Source of the DNA: Flavobacteriales bacterium
Lineage (GTDB): Bacteria; Bacteroidota; Bacteroidia; Flavobacteriales_D; Parvicellaceae
DNA length: 10,630 nucleotides
Assembly (NCBI GenBank): GCA_026993705.1
Contig: JALWSJ010000430.1
Location: 1 to 10,630 of the forward strand
Direction: 5' to 3'
Of the stretch, positions 4,738 to 10,630 are shown in pieces (position 1 is the stretch's first letter; each line of letters begins with the position of its first letter). The notes under the pieces were generated by a model. That model was not told the DNA's origin, made no database searches, and saw nothing but the letters and a program-made list of their open reading frames with translations. A program made the translations under genes and the position numbers.

Positions 4738-6663
4738 TTATTTTTCTCCTGTTTTCTTATTTTGGATAAGCCATTTTGTAGTTTGCATAGTAGAAATAAG
4801 GTGGCTTTTCATTTTTTCTGCAATCTGTGGGTATTCTTTAATTCGGTTTTGTGGTGTGTTTTCTTTTAAATTGTAGAGTACTTCTCTGCCTCCTTTGTGA
4901 TATACATAATAGTAATTGCTATCAATGCAACACAGTTTGTCGTCAGAAGAGAATACGGAGTAAGGTCTTTCTCTTTTGAGTAAATCGATACCAAAGGTTC
5001 TGTTGATGTATGAAAAGTTTAATATCCCTGCTACTGTTGGAAGTACATCGGGTTGTATAGCGAAGTTATTTATACTATTAGGGGAAACAAGGGTAGTATC
5101 TGGAGCGTATATTATCAAAGGTATATGGTGCAATGAAAGTGGAGGGGAATATTTTACGTCGCCCATTACAACGCCATGGTCAGCTATGAAAACAAAAATG
5201 GTGTTCTTGTACCAGCTTTGTTGTTGGGCTTGTTTCATAAATTGTTTAAGCGACCAATCGGCATATTCTATTATTTGTTTTTTGATGTCTTTTTGCTTGG
5301 GGGTAAAGTCTATTCCTTTTGGAATAATGTAAGGACCGTGGTCACTGATGGTTAGGAATGTTGCAAAAAAAGGTTTCTTTGCCTTGTGTAAGTGTTCAAA
5401 AGAGTAATCGAACATTACGTGATCTGGTACGCCAAATGAACTTTGAACGTATTTTGGATTATAGTCTTTTTGGGAAATAATTTTCTCGAAATCATTTTGA
5501 GTTACAAAAGCTCCTACATTATCAAATGTTTCGTTACTGGTTAAAAAGAACATGTTTTCGTAACCGTAATCTTTAAACACGCTTGGCAAACTTTGATAAT
5601 AGTTGATAGTCATAGTACTCATTGGTCGTTCTCTTAATGCAGAAGGGTAGGAGTAGAGCGTTGAAAAAATTCCGTTGCAGGTATGGAAACCTGCGGAATA
5701 CATATTGTCAAAGGTTAGGGATTGATTAGCTAGACTGTCTAAAAAAGGAGTGAGATTGTCTTTGTTCCCGTAGCGAGATAGTTTATTTGCAGACATACTT
5801 TCCATAAGCACAAGCACTACATTTTTTTTGCGAGGTGTTCCATTGGACTGAATTACTCTAGCTAGAGGAGAAATATCATCTAATTCTTGTTGTATTCCGA
5901 GTTGTTGTTGGACGTTCTTTAAGGCTTCAGCATCATCTATTATCTTTATACTTTGGTCTTGCAAGTAGCTTTTGATTAAAACAAAAGTTGGGTTTAAACC
6001 TAGTTGATTGTAAAAAGAGTTGTTGCAAAAAAACGAATGATTGATTCTAATTGGGCTGTCGATACGTCCTCTAATAGCAAAGAAGACTAGGAGTAGGGCT
6101 AAAAAAGAAAAACTTATTTTAGTTAACTTGTTAGAATTGCGTTCGCTTTGCTGAATTATTTTTTTTGTTATTTTACTTAGCGAATAGACATACAAAGCAA
6201 ATGAGATAAACCACACTAAAATGTAAATAGCAAACCTTGGTTCTTCGATTATCATTTTAAAGGTTGTACTGGCGTTTTTTGTTTGCTCAAATACAACCGC
6301 AGAAATTCGGGCAAAATTAAAATTAAAATAGGGTATATCAGCCGAAGAAAAGTAGAAGGCGATAAATATTAGCAAATAGATAAATAGGTTTAGGTATTTG
6401 TAGATGTTAGCCTTTGGTTTTATGAAATAAAGTACGGAGAGAATCAGCGTTGGAAGGGCTAAAATATAACCCATAATTACAGAGTCATACTGAATTCCTA
6501 TTAGGAAAGACTTTATAAGAAGATCCGATTCGGATTCATTAATTACATTGGTGCCGTGTTCTGCTGTAAAGGTTAGATAAAGCAAAACACGAAACAGAAA
6601 AAAAAGAATTATTCCTACTACATAGTGAGCGAGCAAGAATTTGATATACTTTGGGATGTTCAT
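4738..6663 (-). CDS. LtaS-family membrane phosphotransferase/sulfatase-superfamily enzyme
   Basis: The 641-residue protein has five predicted membrane segments (about 9-32, 61-81, 90-107, 145-163, 183-197) and then a large extracytoplasmic alkaline-phosphatase/sulfatase-fold domain, the architecture and length of LtaS. Active-site signatures are NVVLVLMESMS (281-291, metal ligand Glu288), GFHTCNGIFSTL (325-336, predicted nucleophile Thr328) and VFIADHGVV (491-499, Asp495/His496). A further DHGPY (441-445) fits the substrate pocket His. In Gram-positive bacteria LtaS polymerises glycerol phosphate on a lipid anchor; diderm relatives add phosphoglycerol or phosphoethanolamine to periplasmic glycans or lipids. 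Bacteroidota lack classical lipoteichoic acid, so the substrate here is open. The nucleophile is Thr, not the Cys/Ser of true sulfatases. It starts 15 bases after recQ stops, consistent with one transcript, and ends at the inverted-repeat element. Confidence 0.92.
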   Translation of the reverse strand: MNIPKYIKFLLAHYVVGIILFFLFRVLLYLTFTAEHGTNVINESESDLLIKSFLIGIQYDSVIMGYILALPTLILSVLYFIKPKANIYKYLNLFIYLLIFIAFYFSSADIPYFNFNFARISAVVFEQTKNASTTFKMIIEEPRFAIYILVWFISFALYVYSLSKITKKIIQQSERNSNKLTKISFSFLALLLVFFAIRGRIDSPIRINHSFFCNNSFYNQLGLNPTFVLIKSYLQDQSIKIIDDAEALKNVQQQLGIQQELDDISPLARVIQSNGTPRKKNVVLVLMESMSANKLSRYGNKDNLTPFLDSLANQSLTFDNMYSAGFHTCNGIFSTLYSYPSALRERPMSTMTINYYQSLPSVFKDYGYENMFFLTSNETFDNVGAFVTQNDFEKIISQKDYNPKYVQSSFGVPDHVMFDYSFEHLHKAKKPFFATFLTISDHGPYIIPKGIDFTPKQKDIKKQIIEYADWSLKQFMKQAQQQSWYKNTIFVFIADHGVVMGDVKYSPPLSLHHIPLIIYAPDTTLVSPNSINNFAIQPDVLPTVAGILNFSYINRTFGIDLLKRERPYSVFSSDDKLCCIDSNYYYVYHKGGREVLYNLKENTPQNRIKEYPQIAEKMKSHLISTMQTTKWLIQNKKTGEK

Positions 6664-6678
6664 AAGTATAAAGTTAGT

Positions 6679-8805
6679 TTAAACCTGTTCTCTAGGTTTT
6701 ATTTTTCCTTCTTTTCTTAATATGGTAAGAGCCAAACGGATGTTGTAATAAGGTTTAGTTTCATTAAAATACTCAAAATAGGGTTTAAGAGCATTATCTT
6801 CTTTTAGTTCTTGGTAGGCTTCGTAAACTTCATCTATTTCTTTTTGGGTAATAAAGTCGCGTAAATTAATATCTTTTCCTTCTTCGTACAACTTAGCAAA
6901 ATGAGAAAATATTGTGGTGATACTAAAATCTCTTTCTAAACTGATTTGTTCGGGAGAGAGTCCCTGTTGGTAAAAACGGTAAGTTATTTCGTAAGTACTT
7001 AATTTTTTGCCCGATATTTTTTGTAATAATTCTAAAAATGGTTTTCCGTAGCGTTCCAATTTTACGTTACTGACTCCCTGAATAGCCAAAAATTCTTCTT
7101 CGGTAATTGGAAGGTCGTTCGCCATTTGGACGAGCGATGAATCGTGAAAAACGATGTAAGCCGGGACCCCTTGTTCTTTGGCTATTTCCCCTCGTAATTG
7201 ACGTAACTTTTCAAATATTTGTTCATTTTTGGTCAATTTCTTTTTGGTTTTCTTTTCTTTTTTCGCTTTTTGGGTTTTGCGGTCAACGGGTTGTGTTAGT
7301 TTTACTTTTCGGTTTCTAAACAACACTTCATTTCCAAATTGTGTGATTCTCAATCGAAATCCTTCGTCATAAGCAATTTCCATTACGCCAATATTTATCA
7401 ATTGATTGATGTAATGTTGCCAATCTCTAAAACTAATATCGCGACCAGCTCCGTAAGTTTTAATGTTTTGGTAGCCTCTACTGTAAATTTCTTGATTGCT
7501 ACTTCCTCTTAATATGTTTATTAGCATATTTGTACCGATTTCTTCGTTGGTACGTTTTACTGCTGATAGTGCTTTTTGAGCGATGATTGTCCCATCTAAA
7601 AATTGAGGAGGATTTTTGCATACATCACAGTTTCCGCAATCTTGTTTTAAATCTTCACCAAAATACGCCAGTAGTATTTTTCTACGACAAGAAGTAGCTT
7701 CAGCGTAGTTGAGCATACGGTTTAATTTTTCTTCGTATATCGGAGTTTGAGAACTGCCGTCAGCGAATTTTTTTAAAACCATCAAGTCGGCGAGGTTGTA
7801 ATACATGATGGTCTCACTCGGGAGTCCATCTCTTCCTGCTCTTCCTATTTCTTGGTAATAGCCTTCAATGTTTTTGGGTAGATTATTATGGATAATCCAG
7901 CGAACATTAGATTTGTCTATTCCCATACCAAAGGCAATGGTTGCTGTAATAATTTGCAAATCGTCAGTGATAAAATCTTCTTGAATTTGGGCTCTTTTAT
8001 TAGCCGGCAACCCTGCGTGATAGGCTTGAGCTTCTATGTTGCTTAGTCGCAATTCATTGGCGATTTCTTCGGTTTGCTTTCGACTTAAACAATAGATGAT
8101 TCCCGACTGGTTCGGACGGTTTTCGATAAACGAAATAATTTCCTTTATTTTTTTCTTTTTCGGCACACTGGCTCGAACTTCTAAACTTAGGTTTTCGCGA
8201 TTGAAAGAAGAAATATAAATCGTAGCTTTCTTTAAGCCTAATTGTTTGATGATGTCTTTTCGTGTGGTTTTGTCGGCGGTAGCCGTTAAAGCAATAAAAG
8301 GAACGTTCGAGAACTGACGTCTTATGGTACTCAATTGTGTGTATTCTGGTCTAAAATCATGTCCCCACATCGAAACGCAATGAGCTTCATCAATCGCAAA
8401 CATCGATACGCGTACATCTTTTAGCCACGTGTCTGTAATCGAAAATAATTTTTCAGGAGAAACGTAGAGTAATTTTATCTCGCCATTAATAGCCTGTTCA
8501 ATGACTCTTCTTTCATCTATGATATCCTGAGAACTGTTGACATAAGCCGCTTTAATACCATTGGCTCTTAGGCTTTCCACTTGGTCTTTCATCAATGAAA
8601 TCAAAGGCGAAACTACCACCGCAACACCTTCGAATAGAAGTGCTGGTATTTGAAAACAAATTGATTTTCCTCCTCCGGTAGGCATGAGAACCAATGTGTC
8701 TTTTTTTTCTAATACATTGGTTATTATTTCTTCTTGTTGAGGGCGGAATGTAGAGTATCCAAAGTGATGTTCTAATATTTGTTGGGCTTCTTTTATGTTT
8801 GGCAT
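6679..8805 (-). CDS. recQ: ATP-dependent DNA helicase RecQ
   Basis: RecQ is a 3'-5' superfamily 2 helicase acting in recombination and fork repair. All expected parts are present in 708 residues. Motif 0 is FGYSTFRPQQEEII (15-28). Walker A is MPTGGGKS (41-48, Lys47), the DEAH box is at 139-142, motif III is ALTATA (172-177), and motif VI is QEIGRAGRDG (318-327). The zinc site is Cys373, Cys390, Cys393 and Cys396. A winged-helix RQC region (about 405-500) follows, then a lysine-rich linker (509-526) and an HRDC-like domain (about 527-598). The remaining 110 residues (STYEITYRFYQQGLSPEQIS onward) look like the helix-turn-helix extension found on some bacterial RecQ proteins (HTH_40-like), making it longer than E. 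coli RecQ (about 610). It is the first gene of a likely two-gene unit with the LtaS-like gene. I found no convincing promoter in the 100 bases upstream. Confidence 0.97.
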   Translation of the reverse strand: MPNIKEAQQILEHHFGYSTFRPQQEEIITNVLEKKDTLVLMPTGGGKSICFQIPALLFEGVAVVVSPLISLMKDQVESLRANGIKAAYVNSSQDIIDERRVIEQAINGEIKLLYVSPEKLFSITDTWLKDVRVSMFAIDEAHCVSMWGHDFRPEYTQLSTIRRQFSNVPFIALTATADKTTRKDIIKQLGLKKATIYISSFNRENLSLEVRASVPKKKKIKEIISFIENRPNQSGIIYCLSRKQTEEIANELRLSNIEAQAYHAGLPANKRAQIQEDFITDDLQIITATIAFGMGIDKSNVRWIIHNNLPKNIEGYYQEIGRAGRDGLPSETIMYYNLADLMVLKKFADGSSQTPIYEEKLNRMLNYAEATSCRRKILLAYFGEDLKQDCGNCDVCKNPPQFLDGTIIAQKALSAVKRTNEEIGTNMLINILRGSSNQEIYSRGYQNIKTYGAGRDISFRDWQHYINQLINIGVMEIAYDEGFRLRITQFGNEVLFRNRKVKLTQPVDRKTQKAKKEKKTKKKLTKNEQIFEKLRQLRGEIAKEQGVPAYIVFHDSSLVQMANDLPITEEEFLAIQGVSNVKLERYGKPFLELLQKISGKKLSTYEITYRFYQQGLSPEQISLERDFSITTIFSHFAKLYEEGKDINLRDFITQKEIDEVYEAYQELKEDNALKPYFEYFNETKPYYNIRLALTILRKEGKIKPREQV

Positions 8806-8858
8806 TATCGATGTTCGCTAAATAGTTTTGTTGGGGAAGTTCATTATTGATGGGGATT

Positions 8859-8892
8859 TTTAAAGCAGGTTTAATTTTAAACCTGCTTTAAA
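8859..8892 (-). terminator. Intrinsic terminator downstream of pdxA
   Basis: TTTAAAGCAGGTTTAA (8859-8874) pairs perfectly with 8877-8892: 16 pairs around a tiny TT-centred loop. It begins 13 bases after the pdxA stop. On the minus-strand transcript the stem ends in CUUUAAAAAU, the mixed U/A tail common in AT-rich genomes. It separates the pepA-pdxA unit from recQ. Being nearly symmetric, it might also stop plus-strand transcription, but no plus-strand gene lies upstream. Confidence 0.7.
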
Positions 8893-8904
8893 CAAATAGT
8901 AAAA

Positions 8905-9978
8905 TTACTCCCTATTATTAATCCTTCTTTCTTTAACCGGCAAAGGATTAGCTGTCATTTCCTTATAAAGCGTTCGATTCTTAAAAATATCAACAGCCAA
9001 ATATACAGCCTTTCTAAACGAACGTTCTGAAGCTTCGTTTTTTCCAACAATATTAAAGGCGGTTCCATGGTCGGGTGAAGTTCTTACAATTGGAAGTCCC
9101 GCAGTAAAGTTAACTCCTTTTCCTGCGGATAGTGCTTTAAAAGGAACCAAACCTTGGTCATGATACATAGCTAAAACGGCATCAAATTTAGTGTAATTTC
9201 CAGAACCAAATAAACCATCAGCAGGGTAAGGACCATAGGCTAAAATACCTTCGTCGTTTAGCTTTTTTAGAGCAGGAATAATAATATTTTCTTCTTCATC
9301 TCCCAACAACCCGTTATCTCCAGCGTGAGGGTTTAGTCCAAGAACAGCAATACGAGGTTTTATGATGCCAAAATCCTTAATTAGGGTGTTTTCCATCAAT
9401 TTTACCTTTTCGATAATCAGCTCTTTGGTAATGGCTGTTGGAACGTCTTTCAATGGAATATGGTTGGTTGCAACACCGATTCTCAATTTCAGCTCATCGT
9501 CAACCATCAACATAAGAGAGGTGTCAGCGTTGGCATAGTTGGTTAAGTACTCCGTGTGCCCCGGAAAATCAAAATTCTCACTTTGAATATTGTGTTTGTT
9601 GATAGGAGCGGTAACCAAAACGTCTATTTTCCCTGCTGCTAAATCATTGGTAGCTGCTTCCAACGATTTAAAAGCGTAAAGACCACCTTCTTCAGTAGAT
9701 TCTCCCATCGTGATTTTCACTTCATCGTTCCAAACATTTACAAGATTAGCTTTGTGTTTTTTTGCTTTTTCGGCACTGGGTATAATATTGAAATTAAAGT
9801 GATGAAACCCTAAAGCTTTTCTATAATAGGAAGCTAATCGAGAAGAACCGTAAACCACAACCGTAATATTTTCTAAAATACGATTATCTCTAAGAGTTTT
9901 GATGATAACCTCCATCCCGATACCGTTAATGTCGCCCACCGAAACACCAACGCGTATATTGTGTAAACCAACGGACAT
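8905..9978 (-). CDS. pdxA: 4-hydroxythreonine-4-phosphate dehydrogenase
   Basis: PdxA oxidises 4-phosphohydroxy-L-threonine with NAD+ in the deoxyxylulose-5-phosphate-dependent route to pyridoxal phosphate (vitamin B6); the product condenses via PdxJ. The 357 residues carry the family signatures: GVSVGDINGIG (11-21), TAPINK (123-128), GHTEYL (140-145), TNHIPL (171-176), LNPHAGD (215-221), MYHDQGLVPFK (271-281) and RTSPDHGTAF (299-308). The three divalent-metal ligands correspond to His141, His218 and His273. The protein is a little longer than E. coli PdxA (329), with a short charged C-terminal tail. The start at 9978 leaves the dehydrogenase fold intact and lies 2 bases after the aminopeptidase stop, so the pair is probably cotranscribed. 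A strong hairpin terminator follows. Confidence 0.97.
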   Translation of the reverse strand: MSVGLHNIRVGVSVGDINGIGMEVIIKTLRDNRILENITVVVYGSSRLASYYRKALGFHHFNFNIIPSAEKAKKHKANLVNVWNDEVKITMGESTEEGGLYAFKSLEAATNDLAAGKIDVLVTAPINKHNIQSENFDFPGHTEYLTNYANADTSLMLMVDDELKLRIGVATNHIPLKDVPTAITKELIIEKVKLMENTLIKDFGIIKPRIAVLGLNPHAGDNGLLGDEEENIIIPALKKLNDEGILAYGPYPADGLFGSGNYTKFDAVLAMYHDQGLVPFKALSAGKGVNFTAGLPIVRTSPDHGTAFNIVGKNEASERSFRKAVYLAVDIFKNRTLYKEMTANPLPVKERRINNRE

Positions 9979-9980
9979 AA

Positions 9981-10630
9981 TTAATTATAGTTTTTAAGAA
10001 AATCAAAAAACAAACGAACACCACTAGCCGTAGCACCTTTAGGAAGGTAATCTTTAGCCGAAGTTCTCCAAGCGGTAGGAGCAATGTCGGTATGAATCCA
10101 AGGATAATCAGTGAAGTGTTGCAAAAACTTACCTGCTGTAATAGTTCCAGCTGTAGAACCTCCAATATTTTTAAGATCGGCAATATCCGATTTTATGTAT
10201 TCGTCGTATTCATCAAAAAATGGAAACGTTACCACTCGTTCGTAGGTGTTGTTTCCCGATTGAGTTAATTTACTAAAAGTATCCTCAGAAGCAGTTCCCA
10301 TAATCGCAGAAGCTTCACCACCCAAAGCAGCCACAGCAGCACCTGTTAACGTGGCTGCGTCAATCACCAATTCCGGGTTGTATTTTTGAGCGTAGCTCAA
10401 CGCGTCAGCTAACACCATTCGTCCTTCAGCATCCGTGTTTAGTACTTCTACATTTAGTCCGTTGTGCATTGTAATCACATCACCTGGAGCATAAGCATTT
10501 CCACCAGGGCGATTATCCGTAGAAGGGACTAGTCCGATAACATGAACAGGAATATTAGCACTCGCTGTAGCAATGATTGCTCCCGCAATAGCAGCCGCAC
10601 CACCCATGTCGGTTTTCATAAAATCCATAG
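9981..10630 (-). CDS. pepA: M17 leucyl aminopeptidase, C-terminal part (cut by window end)
   Basis: M17 enzymes are hexameric, two-metal cytosolic aminopeptidases that remove N-terminal residues from peptides. About 215 C-terminal residues of the catalytic domain are visible, and the 5' part lies beyond 10630. Numbering from the first Met in the window, MKTDMGG (4-10) holds metal ligand Asp7, and NTDAEGR (64-70) holds ligands Asp66 and Glu68 and the catalytic-site Arg70. LVIDAATLTGA and the late IGGSTAGTITAGKFL and WIHTDIAPTAW stretches are typical of the family. The upstream metal-binding Lys/Asp residues (GKGLTFDSGG-like region) are outside the window. The usual ENMPSG-type loop reads STDNRPGG, a modest variation. 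The apparent Met at 10628 is internal, not the start. The gene runs directly into pdxA (2-base gap). Confidence 0.95.
   Translation of the reverse strand, partial: MDFMKTDMGGAAAIAGAIIATASANIPVHVIGLVPSTDNRPGGNAYAPGDVITMHNGLNVEVLNTDAEGRMVLADALSYAQKYNPELVIDAATLTGAAVAALGGEASAIMGTASEDTFSKLTQSGNNTYERVVTFPFFDEYDEYIKSDIADLKNIGGSTAGTITAGKFLQHFTDYPWIHTDIAPTAWRTSAKDYLPKGATASGVRLFFDFLKNYN

Noticed and set aside
4976..5332. A 118-codon plus-strand frame antisense to the LtaS-like gene.
   Set aside because: It covers the catalytic-domain coding sequence, where the minus-strand frame has clear active-site motifs; there is no promoter or motif for an antisense protein.
8806..8858. A promoter for recQ.
   Set aside because: No TAnnTTTG box with a TTG at proper spacing is present; the nearest candidate (CTATTTAG on the minus strand) does not fit.
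9926..10183. An 85-codon minus-strand frame spanning the pepA-pdxA junction.
   Set aside because: It overlaps conserved coding sequence of both genes in another frame and resembles no protein.

Overview
The window reads as a stretch of chromosome from a Bacteroidota bacterium, most likely of the order Flavobacteriales; I cannot place the family. The DNA is AT-rich, starts lack Shine-Dalgarno sequences and are preceded by A-rich leaders, and at least one promoter fits the Bacteroidota form TTTG-N~20-TAnnTTTG. The gene set (MetF, PdxA, a long RecQ, an M17 aminopeptidase, an LtaS-like membrane enzyme) also fits. All genes but one are on the minus strand.

Layout from left to right. Bases 1-72 hold the first codons of an unidentified minus-strand gene that leaves the window. 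Bases 153-1734 are a compact minus-strand cluster. In transcription order it encodes an orphan ParA-type ATPase, a 130-residue lysine-rich protein and a 175-residue exported protein; the last two overlap by one base (TAATG). Bases 1842-2789 are metF (methylenetetrahydrofolate reductase).

The only gene-free gap longer than 300 bases is 2790-3134. It contains the metF promoter, a perfect 12-base inverted repeat that places a second consensus -7 box on the opposite strand, and a complex foldable element of about 165 bases (2955-3119). That element has an outer stem and two long hairpins, one with a purine-rich loop. Next comes the only plus-strand gene (3135-4628), a polytopic membrane protein resembling GT-C glycosyltransferases, with codon use unlike its neighbours.

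It converges on an LtaS-type phosphoglycerol transferase/sulfatase-superfamily gene (4738-6663). The two are separated by a 104-base element with perfect 15-base terminal inverted repeats, which may be a bidirectional terminator or a MITE. The LtaS-like gene lies 15 bases downstream of recQ (6679-8805). A strong hairpin terminator (8859-8892) isolates recQ from the pepA-pdxA pair (9981-10630 and 8905-9978), which are two bases apart; pepA is cut by the window end.

Most genes are ordinary housekeeping functions. The parts worth a closer look are the ParA cluster with its possible adaptor protein, the structured element and mirrored promoters upstream of the membrane-protein gene, and the inverted-repeat element between the convergent genes. 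No CRISPR array, tRNA, rRNA, transposase or phage gene was seen.
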